Positions 11,057 through 21,721 of a stretch of DNA of 64,000 bases are shown here, one piece after another (position 1 is the first letter of the stretch; every line of letters begins with the position of its first letter). The notes under the pieces were generated by a model, which did no database searches, was not told the origin of the DNA, and saw nothing but the letters and a program-made list of their open reading frames with translations. The translations under genes were made by a program, and so were the position numbers. This DNA is from Diphasiastrum complanatum (taxonomy: Eukaryota; Streptophyta; Lycopodiopsida; Lycopodiales; Lycopodiaceae): positions 47,736,585-47,800,584 of the forward strand of contig CM055107.1 in NCBI GenBank assembly GCA_029204225.1. Reading direction: 5' to 3'.

Positions 11057-11970
11057 GTACTATACTTTTCCACATTTTCCAAAAGTGTTTATTCAAATGC
11101 TTTTAGACTAATATAATTTTGAAAAGTCAAACTCTAAGTCTAACATGAAAATTGGCCTCAATTGCCAAATATACATATATGACCAAAAAAGCAAAACTAG
11201 TTGAAATTTCTCACATAATTTTTATCCTCTACAACAAGGCGACCCTTCTCATGGAGATGGTATTGTGCTGCCTTAGATGGAGGATATTCTCCCTCCCTGA
11301 AGTGTATCCACCAAGGATAGTACTTGACCTCCCCATTCCCAAATTTATCGGCCTCATCATCTGCTTCACCTTCTGGCCGACTGTGGGTGAAAGTTGGAGT
11401 AACTGCCATAAGCCTATCTCTAATCTCAATTCATTCAAAGTGCGACTCATATGTAGGTTTCCAATCCTAGGGCTGAGGTCTATGTCACGAATCCATCTGA
11501 CTATGCTTCTATTTCTGTGTGGTACAATTTCATCCTTTTCCTTCTTTCGAACTATCTTAGGTGGCTTTCTAGCTTCCAATCTCTCCACTTCTCTAGGCTC
11601 TGTTTTGTCGATGTTGACTATGGGTGTATTTAGTATCATTGAGGGATCTATCGTCTTGTGCAAGACAAGCACATCACTTGTCTTTTTTTCCACTACCTTC
11701 TTCAAAGATCCATCAGTGTCCTACTTTTGGTCACATCTAGTACTTCTTCTTTTGTCTTTATAAAACCTCATTGTCTCAATCTCTATCAGATTCACTGGAG
11801 GCCATTCATCCTCCATTTTAGCTTTTCCCTTGTCTTGAGATCATATTATAGATGGTCTGTGTAGAAAGCTGACTAATCTGGGGGTGTCAACTACTCTTTC
11901 ATCTTGTGATCTATGATTCACAGGTCCTGGTCTTAGATTAGGCGCCACTAAGGCTTCTCTGCGAGACCAA
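11057..11970 (-). pseudogene. Gag-protease linker region, frameshifted
   Basis: Two overlapping minus-strand frames (11,229-11,705 and 11,197-11,409) cover this stretch. They look like a single charged, soluble protein segment broken near 11,400. The first begins MKKVVEKKTSDV and is lysine/arginine-rich. The second contains DDEADKFGNGEVKYYPWWIH. It sits between the gag zinc knuckles and the protease. No further domain is recognised. The large plus-strand frame at 11,152-11,763 is its shadow. Confidence 0.5.
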
Positions 11971-12967
11971 CATCTATCTTCCTGGTGACCAGTCTTTTTT
12001 GCAAATAGCACAAACTGTGTTAGGACAGTTTCTATTCAAGTGGTTTCCTTGGCATAATCGACATAGTATACCTAGTGGTTGGTCAAATGGTTTCCTTTGG
12101 CCTAACAAATTCTGTTGTCGCTTTAAAAGGTTCACATCTGAAGCTAATGTTGACATATTCTCATTCATGACATCCGTGTATCCTTTGAGCATCTCTTTCA
12201 TGTCATCTAGACCAAAATTAGATCCAGTACTCTCATATCCCTTTTCTGGGCCAGAAACTTGCCTTCTAGTATTAGGTGGCATCAATTCTAAAAGTCTGGG
12301 TGGTGGCTGTGGTTCTGGCATTTCTGCTAGAGGTCTTCGCTCTTGTAATGGCTGGGGATTGTTGTGGACTTGATTTCCTCTAAATGTATTATGCTCCCAC
12401 ACATCCGTTCAGGTTTATGCTATTCACAGCTCTAGATATGTTTGATGCATGTGTGATGGCAATCTGTGCATCCTCCACTACAAGACCTTTACTTATGTCT
12501 TCCATTAAAGTCTGAGCGCTACTCTGACATACTACAAGTTGTATGTCATCTCTTAGGCCTCTCAGAGAGAAAGTGAGTAATAGCTAGGGGGTAATTGCAC
12601 CATGGCATCTACCTGCCGTGTTAATTCAGTTAATCTACAATGATATTGACGAAATGTTTCACCTTCACCTTGTTGAAGTGAGCTGATTGTAAACAACAAA
12701 CCATCGGGGGTGCGACGTGGAGCATACTCAAGTAGAAACAGTCTAAGAAATTCTTCCGTGGTCTCAATAGATCTCCTAGGCAAGCTATAATATCATCTCC
12801 TCGCTGATCTAGTCAAGGTAAGTGCAAAAACATCATTTCGTGGTGGGGATCGATGATTCGATTAATGAGACATGCTATCCAAAATTCATTAATGTGAAAC
12901 TTTACGGTAGTGAACCTATGGTGACTGATCCCACGTACTATTTTGTCTACCGGATAATACTCAACTA
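11633..12967 (-). repeat. Tandem duplication of gag, unit 1
   Basis: This is a direct repeat of 12,968-14,638. The repeat start is GAGGGATCTATCGTCTTGTG and the repeat end is the ...AATACTCAACTAT junction. This unit lacks about 370 bases that unit 2 has at about 14,214-14,585. The junction between units reads through in frame at 12,813-13,034. Confidence 0.85.
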
Positions 12968-14606
12968 TTGAGGGATCTATCGTCTTGTGCAAGACAGGCA
13001 CATCACTTGTCTTTTTTTCAACTACCTTCTTCAAAGATCCATCAGTGTCTTACTTCTGGTCACATCTAGTACTTCCTCTTTTGTCTTTATAAACCTCATT
13101 GTCTCAATCTCTATCAGAGTCACTGGAGGTCATTCATCCTCCATTTTAGCTTTTCCCTTGTTTTGAGATCATATTATAGATGGTCTGTGTAGAAAGCTGA
13201 CTAATCTGGGGGTGTCAACTACTCTTTCATCTTGTGATCTATGATTCACACGTCCTGGTCTTAGATTAGGTGCCACTAAGGCTTCTCAGCGAGACCAACA
13301 TCTATCTTCCTGGTGACCAGTCTTTTTTGCAAATAGCAAACACTGTGTTAGCATAGTTTCTATTCAAGTGGTTTCCTTGGCATAATCGACATAGTATACC
13401 TAGTGGTTGGTCAAATGGTTTCCTTTGGCCTAACAAATTCTGTTGTCGCTTTAAAAGGTTCACATTTGAAGCTAATGTTGACATATTCTCATTCATGACA
13501 TCCATGTATCCTTTGAGCATCTTTTTCATGTCATCTAGACCAAAATTAGATCCAGTACTCTCATATCCCTTTTCTGGGCTAGAAACTTGCCTTCTAGTAT
13601 TAGGTGGCATCAATTCTAAAAGTCTGGGTGGTGGCTGTGGTTCTGGCATTGCTGCTAGAGGTCTTCACTCTTGTAATGGTTGGGGATTGTTGTGGACTTG
13701 ATTTCCTCTAGATGTATTATGCTCCCACACATCCGTTCTAAGGTTTATGCTATTCACAACTCTAGATATGTTTGATGCATGTGTGATGGCAATCTGTGCA
13801 TCCTCCACTACAAGAGCTTTACTTACGACTTCCATTAAAGTCTGAGTGCTACTCTGACATACTACAAGTTGTATGTCATCTCTTAGGCCTCTCAGAAAGA
13901 AAGTGAGCTGGGGGGTAATTGCACCATGGCATCTACCTGCCGTGTTAATTCAGTTAATCTACGGTGATATTGATGAAATGTTTCACCTTCACCTTGTTGA
14001 AGTGAGCTGATTGTAAACAACAAACCATCGGGGGTGTGACGTGGAGCATACTCAATTAGAAACAGTCTAATAAATTCTTCAGTGGTCTCAATAGATCTCC
14101 TAGGCAAGCTATAATACCATCTCCTCGCTGATCTAGTCAAGGTAAGTGCGAAAAACAACATTTCGTGGTGGGGATCGATGATTCGATTAATGAGACATGC
14201 AGTCCAAAATGTGAAACTTAGCATCTTCATATGGGGCTCCATGATACTCAGGAATCGCTCCTTTGAGCTTTGGTAAATCTCCTATGGTGACAAGGATTAC
14301 TAACGGCTTAGTCGGTCTTCCAGCCATGCTTATAGGTTTAACCTCAGAGGCTGCTAATGGAGGGGTTTATGGAATAATATCTAAAAATATATACAAATGT
14401 TTCACGGGTGATTCCCCTTCTTCTCTCTCATCTCCTGGATCATTTATCTCATCTTCAGATAGGGTTTTAGTCTCTACTATCTCAGGGTGAGGCCAAGGCT
14501 TCCTAAGTCCTTTCGTCTTAGGAGTCAGTAAAATACTCAAAGATGGTGGTTTTATTTCTTCATCCAAGTGCTTCCATGGTAGTGAACCTATGGTGATTGA
14601 TCCCAC
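11971..14606 (-). pseudogene. Gag of non-autonomous Ty3-like element, duplicated in tandem
   Basis: Gag starts at ATG 14,606 and continues through the retrotransposon-gag core. That core is RRSIETTEEFIRLFLIEYAP, then GEGETFHQYHRRLTELTRQV at about 13,892-14,242. Next come a proline-rich segment (MPEPQPPPRLLELMPP) and two zinc knuckles (CRLCQGNHLNRNC and CAICKK). The core, proline-rich and knuckle segments then appear a second time at 12,562-12,783 and 11,974-12,402 because of a tandem duplication. In the upstream copy the first knuckle reads NRNY, losing its last Cys. Several frameshifts are present. Confidence 0.75.
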
Positions 14607-14638
14607 GTAGTATTTTGTCTACCTGAAAATACTCAACT
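12968..14638 (-). repeat. Tandem duplication of gag, unit 2
   Basis: The longer partner of 11,633-12,967. It carries the gag N terminus missing from unit 1. Divergence between units is a few percent by eye, so the duplication is more recent than the LTR split appears to be. Confidence 0.85.
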
Positions 14639-15335
14639 ATTGTTGTTTACGCGACTCATGGTCTAATCTTAACTCGTTGTTTTATGAAAAATTTCATATT
14701 GTACCATCTTGTGAAGTTTAGGTTTCATCCGAGATCTGAAGGTAGCCAGCGCATTGGGTATGTGTATGGTATCTCAACAGGACGTGGTAACTTCTCTCAT
14801 CTCATTAGTAAGATATAGTGTGGGTATCTCAAAAATGAAATCAATCAACTCAATAGGACAATTCCTTTTTGGTGTGTAGTTGACGCTTTAAACAACAGAA
14901 TCATTCTTAACACATGAAATTTGTGTACCATTGGTATTGTTACTTCCATCTATCTTCAAGGCAATTGTCTCTCTACTAACTCAAATAGAGCCCTCAGAGG
15001 ACATTTCCTAACTTGGAAGTGAGGTGTTGCACTCCAACTTTAACACAACGCGCTCAGAGGCTCCTAGGCTTGTCGACTGATTTAGTGGAAAGACAATAAG
15101 CACCTAACAACACAAAGTGTTGTGATTTGCATCTTTCAATCTATCTCAGTTCATCGATACAATGAAGAAAAGATCTTCCCCAATGGATAATTCCTCATAA
15201 TGGTCTATCTTCAAGCAGTACGGTGATTCTAGACAATCCAAATCACTTCTCACAACAATAGATAATGATCTCATTTCTTAGAGAGACAACAACCTTCTTT
15301 CAAGCAATCAATGACCACTTCCAAGTAGCTCCCCG
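14639..15335. other. Leader of gag-pro element, no gene
   Basis: Untranslated leader between gag and the PBS-like array. A degenerate partial unit of that array is visible at about 14,871-14,950. No protein-like frame occurs. Confidence 0.5.
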
Positions 15336-15781
15336 CAGACGCACCAAAAATGTTACATGTGCGTCTGACGGTCTAAACAACAAAATCATTCGCAACACTT
15401 GCGATCTCCGACACATGAAATTCGTAGACCATTGATAGTATGACTACCCTTCAAGCAATATTCCCTTATCAAGCCACTCCCGACAGACACACCAAAAAAG
15501 TTACGTGTGCGTCTGACGGTCTAAACAATAGAATCATTCTCAACACTTGCACTCACAGACACATGAAATTTGTAGACCATTGATAGTATCACTACGCTTC
15601 AAGCAATATTCCCTTATCAAGCCACTCCCGACAGACGCACCAAAAATGTTACGTGTGCGGCTGATGGTCTAAACAACGTACTCATTCAATTTAGCAAACT
15701 CTTAGGACATTCCATTTGTATGATAACTACTTTCCAAACAATACTCCCTTATCAAGCCACTCCTGGTAGATGCACCAAAAA
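15336..15781 (-). repeat. PBS-like tandem array, about 147-bp period
   Basis: Units begin at CAGACGCACCAAAAATGTTA near 15,336 and at its variants near 15,483, 15,632 and 15,767 (spacings 147, 149 and 135). In the first unit CAGACGCAC (15,336-15,344) pairs perfectly with GTGCGTCTG (15,359-15,367). In element sense each unit reads ...TAACATTTTTGGTGCGTCTG. That is the same sequence found at the true LTR/leader border (15,782), where a primer-binding site should lie. Confidence 0.7.
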
Positions 15782-18402
15782 TGTTACGGCATTTCCCACT
15801 CAGGGGATCAAAGCTAAGGGCAAAACACATAACAGGATACAGCACCACTATGTGTTCAGTGTCATGCTGTTACGGGAATGGTAGTACACGTCTCAAACAC
15901 AAAACTAACTAGGGGATCTCTGACATGTTCTATTGATCAAGCCATACCTCTATAGCTAATAGAGGTTTTCCAGGCCTTACAATTTTAATGGTGGTGTCTA
16001 ATGATATAGGTTCTAGTGAACCCCATCCGATTATTTTGACTACGGGGCAATACCTCCTTGGGTTTGAGGTGTAGGCCATATAATAGTTGACTGCTTCTCT
16101 GACATGTCAAGCTCTCAATATAACTAACACTCCTCAATCAATAATCATTCACATAAACCTCTATGCATGTGTGGGCTTCTAACATTTCTAGAAGAGGATC
16201 ATAATACAAACATCCCTAGTCCTACCATAATCTAGCAGTGGTAATATGCAGGGCTCTGGAGTTGCTAGGATCTCTGCTAATCTAGTAGCACTAAAGATGG
16301 ACACAATCTGTTGTTGGTACATTATTTTCAGGCCTATAAGGACTGTGATATACAAATAAGGTGTAGCAGTGTCCGGAATATTAGGACCTATGGGAGGGCT
16401 TGGACGAAACATTCTCGATGCTTATTGTCATTAGGTAGTGAATCATGGCTGTATTATATGACCCTTTCCCAAAGTATTCGTTAAGTACACCCCTTCCATC
16501 TAAATAGTCATGGGAGCTGTTCAAGTGTAGCGTGCAATTCCCAAACCATCTTGGTTTGTAGATGGCTGATAGTGAATAGTCAAGAACCGTGTGTTCCAAC
16601 GGGTTATCTTGACTTTGTGGTTCTAGATGAAGATCGACAATAGGTTTGTTCTTAGCTCATGTAGTGTGTTCCAACTAGAGTGAGCTTAACCTCACTCCTT
16701 TGTTCCAAGGAGACGAGGATGACTTGCTTGATTCACTCATCACATTCACCCAAGCAACATTCCTTAAAGCTTTCTCCATGCATTTAGACAAAAAGCAGTC
16801 ATTCTGAGCAAACTAGCAATTCTGGTAGAGTCTAAACTATCATCACCTCAAATCACAACTATCCTGCATTTAACTTTCTCCTGAGACATAACAATACACT
16901 ATCTAAGAGTTCTTTTAGCACATGCTATAATCTTTCTTTATGAAGACATGGAAGAAAACAATATGCATTAAAGTTTTTTCAATATGAAGCTGTAATCACT
17001 GCTGCGACATCTATGACATACACAATTGCATCATCTATCATAGATTGAATACGCAATTAGCAGAGTGTCAGAAAAAATGAGGAAACTTACATGTGAGGTT
17101 CTCTTCTCACGTCTCCTCAAGCTCCACCCCGCAGGAAATCAGAGACCAATCATGCAAAGGTTAGGCTTCCGGGAGTGTGTAGTGTTGTTGGAGTTCACCT
17201 TGTAGACACCAAGAAGTGTTGCTCCTAAGTGCAGACTGGTTGCTAGAATGACTGATAGTCGTGCAGGATCCAAAGTGAGCTCATGCAGTTCATGGACAGC
17301 TTGATATCAGCTTCCTCATTAGTCTTCTACAAACTATTTTTAACAAGTTTCAATCGACAAAGCAACAGAGACAACATCCTTCGATTGCTCCATAGCAGAC
17401 AACAATGACAGCTCTAGTTCAATGATGGCTCTTCCACGATAATCAGACGTACATTCTCAATGGGTCCCCATATCAGTGATGGAGTTAACATTTGCTCAAA
17501 TCAATCCCAGGATTTGGAATTATTCTCACTCAGAATATCCATTGCTAATAGCGATTCCTCACTGATTTTAGTAGCCTGATAATAAAGCTCTCACTCTCTC
17601 ATAGACTGATGTTTGATATTCAGTATTCAAACATCTGTGGAATGCACTTGATTAGCAGGAATATGTACAAGTCATCATGCAGAACTTCCTCATAATCATT
17701 GAAAAGTCTATACTCAAAACTGCACATATGGATCAGTGCTTTGATAGGAGTCATCATGAAATTAGTTATCTCATCACTATATAGAGACAGATAATAGTAT
17801 ACTGAGAATCCATACTTCAAAACTGATGTAAGAGCAGTACAGACAGTACTCATAATACAACTGCTTAAATGCACGGTGAGCACTCCCATAGAGATCGATT
17901 GAAGGTAATCTCTCAGTTACACATCAAAGTAGTGATGTCTGCTTAGGCCCGATAGGTGCTGCTTAACTCAATCATGCTCATGTAGATACTGAAACAATGG
18001 TCTCTTCAAATGATCGCACCATAGACTGAAACTCGACTGAAAACTGAGTGGTATTCGCACTATGAGGATAGTCAACGACGATAGTTCTCAACTGCAGCAG
18101 TAGCAATGGAATGCGTCAAATCTTTCATGGAGGATAGAGAGCAACATGATGATAATTTTGTGAGTCAACGCACGTTCAGAGGATGCTCACGTTGTCAGCT
18201 AGGATTTATCTCCCTATCCCGTCCGTCAGTGATCATGATCTGCATCAATTGCTCTGTATGTAACCTCCACAAATCTTAATCAAAGTAGTTAATGTAGCAA
18301 CGCTGGTCAATCAAAATTTGGAGCTCTGAGACTCTGCCCATATTAGCTCTTGAGCAGGAGTAGACTTAATCATTAATCCATCGTTCTCATTTCAAAGTAC
18401 CA
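15782..18402 (-). repeat. Giant LTR (5' copy) of gag-pro Ty3-like element
   Basis: Direct repeat of 6,421-9,610, with a clean internal loss of about 585 bases at about 15,982 relative to that copy. Its inner end (TGTTACGG at 15,782) abuts the PBS-like sequence. The outer end is set where similarity stops after CAAAGTACCA. Sequence beyond 18,402 may still be LTR if the 3' copy is truncated. The expected target duplication is not found (TTCCC at 18,403 versus TAGAG before 6,421). Confidence 0.6.
16188..16599 (-). pseudogene. Second copy of the LTR coding-like region
   Basis: Homologous to 7,423-7,834. The frames 16,381-16,599 and 16,188-16,412 keep the same overlap and phase change, with about 15 amino-acid differences spread over both. 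Most substitutions are conservative or neutral in character. Function unrecognised. Confidence 0.4.
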
Positions 18403-19100
18403 TTCCCCTGAAGCTCTTACGTACTTGGGTGATCAATACTCTCGGAAACATGATATTCAACAATACTAATGTTACTCAGAGTAAATGAGATGCTTTCAAC
18501 TACATATCTTTCCATGAACACATTGAAATCTACCACACTCTCCATCTTTGATATGTGTTAGCTCCGTGATAGTGATTTTGATAGATCAACTCTAGAAATT
18601 CTCAAACACAACGATCAGTTCCACAATCCTTTTGGCTCTCATGAAAGAAAAGTTGGTCTCCATCACCCTCAACAAATTACGTAAAGAAGGAATATCACCA
18701 TCGCACCTCTGCAAGGCTACGCAATAAAACAAACATGAAAGTGATGGTGTTTCTCATTCGGCTTTTATAAAACAATAAAGCCTTAAGGTTGGAACAAACG
18801 TAAGAATAGACATTGGTATATTGTTGAAAATAGCATCATGCATTTCGACTTCCATTTCGACCCAGTCAATACCTGGGATCTGCTACCGAATGTGCATCTC
18901 AACTGCTCTGATGGTCAGCGGCCTAGAAATCATCAAACAAACTAGCAAAACAAAAACCAATAGTGAAGCTCTCAAGTATATCACCAAAAAAAAAAATTCT
19001 TGCAACAATCTAAACTTTTGCAAAAATTTTTTGAAAAAACTAAATCCACTCAAAGCAAAAACTAAATCTACATGAAAAATAACAAAGATGCATATATCCA
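18403..19100. other. No gene recognised (possible LTR extension)
   Basis: AT-rich sequence with short frames on both strands (18,821-19,075 plus, 18,883-19,233 minus). Both are low complexity, rich in Lys/Asn or hydrophobic residues, and overlap each other. I accept neither as a gene. It might be the outer part of the giant LTR. Confidence 0.4.
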
Positions 19101-19545
19101 AAAAATGAACTCGATTTGGGTCTATATTAAATAAAACTAATATAGGTACTATGCAAAAACTTGGACCTACAATATACTGAAATGAACTAGCTTCGAAATA
19201 GCTATCAGAATAGGGGACGATATATTCAATCAAAGATATCCGCCTATTCCGACCTTCAAGAAATCTAAATCTGCAACAATATATTTGGATCTACAACAAA
19301 TACACTAATATAGATACTATAAAAGATCTTGGATCTACTACTTGGAATGAATTGGCTTCGGAAGCCATCGAAATCGGAGACGCTAAACTGAATCAAAGAA
19401 ATCCGCGTATTCCGATGACCACTCCGACCAACTGAAAATCTAGTACAACAAAATATGTGGATCTACAACAAAGCACAACACCCTAAATCATCTGATGAAT
19501 ACAAAATTAGCCATCGGAATAGCTATCGGAATATGTGCTTGTGAT
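19101..19545. repeat. Diverged tandem repeats, about 170-bp unit
   Basis: Phrases such as GGATCTACAACAAA, ACTAATATAGATACTATAAA, TGAATTGGCTTCGGAA and AATCAAAGAAATCCGC recur two to three times at similar spacing. Divergence is high. Satellite-like or element-leader repeats are both possible. Confidence 0.6.
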
Positions 19546-20929
19546 GACATGATTTAGTCACATGACCAGTTTTTAAGTTTTTATTTCTTTAAAGCTTTGA
19601 TTATATATAGTTGCTTTCCCGAAGTAATGAATAGTTTAAGTGTTTTGGAAGTTTAAGTATTTTGGACTCTTGACTAGATCGGATTTTTACTAAGAATCGG
19701 ATTTCCAATGGATTGGAATTTTTAGACCTAATCCGATCCGATCCAAGGTCGAAAATTATCCAAATCCGAGAATTTAGTAGTTACAGTAGCTATGATAGTT
19801 AAATGGTTATCTACAGTCACAAGACTATAAAGAGCTGTTGTACACCTAATTTTAATAAGGACAGTTCTGTAAGCAAATACTTTGGTGCTTATGTGTATGA
19901 GTGATTGTGGATATTTGCTCTTTAAACGATCGAATGTGTTTGTTGCTCACTTTTTTTCCAGAGTCTGGATAGATATGTAAGTTGTGTCTCTTTCAAGTAA
20001 ATGATGAATGTTTGGTAAAGAGTGATTGATGGCCGATTGAGATAGTTCAAATCCAAACCATATTGAAGAATACGTCTGAATTGATTCATAATATTATAAT
20101 TGTGCTTTCGGTCAGATCATGAGAAGTAGGATAAGAGGGGATGTTCGACTCCCCAAGTCATTTTGCAGGGTGCTTAGCTACTGAGTTAGAACTGGAGGAA
20201 GCATAATTTTGAAACTTGTGGGTATTCTGGACGTGTGTGTAGTGACTGTTAGTCTCTCAATTGAATTATGGTCATGCATGGCAATTTAGTGGTGGGAACC
20301 ATTAACAAATTTCTGTCAGTATTAATGAGATCATCGTTTAATAATGAAAAGGCTGTACTGGATGCCTGAACTAAATATCCCTTGATAATCAATTAACCAT
20401 CTTCTACATTGAATGACAATTTCCATGAGTATAATGTCATTAATTATCTCTTTATGCGGAACGACATCTTATATACTACATTAATACCTTAAAACACAAT
20501 TCGATATGTCACGACATATGCCAAATTTTGGGGCCATCAGGGAGAATGGGATATTAATCTGTGGGAATTATTATTCTGTGGTTCAAGGAATGTGATTCAA
20601 GATGTCCAGCGAGAATTCTTTTAGAAGCATTGAAGATAGAGACTCGCTTAGACTATTCCTTGGACAAGTTGGCTATTTCAGGAGATTTAATCTCCTACTT
20701 GAACAATAAATTTTGATCTTGGGAAATCTTCTAAAAACTAAAGGAGAATTTCATTGAAACAAGCTTCACAAGTCTTGTTATCAAGATATTGTCAGAGCAA
20801 TTGAGAATTATGCATATCCATGAAACAAGCATGTTGCAATATAAACAGAAATAATATTCATATCCAAAGATGCATAACATCAGAGTCTTCTTTAGTATAA
20901 TACTACGCAAAATTTTGACAACAAAATTT
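19546..20929. other. Non-coding region upstream of the gag-only element
   Basis: No supported gene. A TATA-like TTATATATAG lies near 19,600. A segment around 19,676-19,760 (GGATTTTTACTAAGAATCGG..., then AATCCGATCCGATCC) is repeated in diverged form at about 21,537-21,605. This is consistent with LTR or leader remnants of the element whose gag follows. Confidence 0.45.
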
Positions 20930-21199
20930 CTACATCAAATGGGTTCCGTAATACAAAGCCATAATCAAGCTGAACATGTATAAACTTGTGCATAATATCA
21001 ACAACATTGCCAATACTCTGAACGCCGGAAGATTGCGAACCAATGGATTATTGTATTCTCTGGAACCAGGTTCTTCTTGTTCTGGTTCTACTTCTTTAGA
21101 AAAAATCTCTTCGATATTGGAAAAGTAATTAGTAGGAGGAGAATCTTTAGAGGTAATACCAGAATCTTCATCGATATTGGGGGCAACATTATTACCCAT
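20930..21199 (-). CDS. Small tail-anchored-like membrane protein ORF
   Basis: An 89-codon minus-strand frame. ATG 21,199 is the first ATG after an in-frame stop. The N-terminal 60 residues are hydrophilic and acidic (NYFSNIEEIFSKEVEPEQEE). They are followed by one strongly hydrophobic stretch (FRVLAMLLILCTSLYMFSLI) and a short tail, as in a tail-anchored protein. A TATAAA-like site lies upstream on the same strand near 21,333-21,342. It lies divergently, upstream of the gag-only element. No family is recognised. It may be an accessory antisense ORF of a retroelement or a chance frame. Confidence 0.35.
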   Translation of the reverse strand: MGNNVAPNIDEDSGITSKDSPPTNYFSNIEEIFSKEVEPEQEEPGSREYNNPLVRNLPAFRVLAMLLILCTSLYMFSLIMALYYGTHLM

Positions 21200-21330
21200 C
21201 TTCTGATTATGCGTCCACCTCTGATTAGGCCACGATCAGCCATTTTGATAGAAACAAGAGAGAGAGCATTGTGAGCGGAAGATTGAGATTGAAACATTGA
21301 AGGTATTGACGATTCACAGATCAATTGATG

Positions 21331-21342
21331 GATTTATAAAGA
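21331..21342 (-). promoter_or_regulatory. Possible TATA box for the minus-strand membrane ORF
   Basis: The minus strand reads CTTTATAAATCC, about 130 bases upstream of ATG 21,199. An earlier ATG at 21,243-21,241 opens a different frame, which weakens the case. Confidence 0.3.
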
Positions 21343-21721
21343 AAAAGATTATTGATTGAAAGATAATCCTAGAAGATTTTATATCATGCAATCAGTCTTT
21401 CTGACAAAATCGTAATATATCTCAAAAGACATGAGCAACAATGAGATGAAAATACCACTTGTCTATACGCACTTGTTGATGCACGAGATCGTGTGAAGAA
21501 AGGATTACCATCTCTCCACGTGTTGAATTTCTTTCGGTCAATTTTTGTTAAGAATCGAATTTCTATTGGATGAAAAATATTCAAATCAATCCGATCCGAC
21601 CCAGAGTCGACGGACTTGTCCAAAAATATTCAATTTTTGACCCATCAAATTTTTTTTTTGTAAAATCGATTTTCAATCTTTTAAATGTTAAAGTTACAAA
21701 ATCCGACCTTTCTGTACTTTT

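Noticed and set aside
11152-11763. 203-residue plus-strand frame
   Set aside because: It is the antisense shadow of the gag-protease linker, hydrophobic and low complexity.
18821-19233. Hydrophobic minus-strand frame of 116 residues
   Set aside because: It is antisense to A-rich DNA, giving Phe/Leu/Ile runs typical of chance translation.
21197-21324. Alternative minus-strand frame beginning MADRGLIRGG
   Set aside because: It becomes a hydrophobic, low-complexity antisense of the membrane ORF after about 18 residues.
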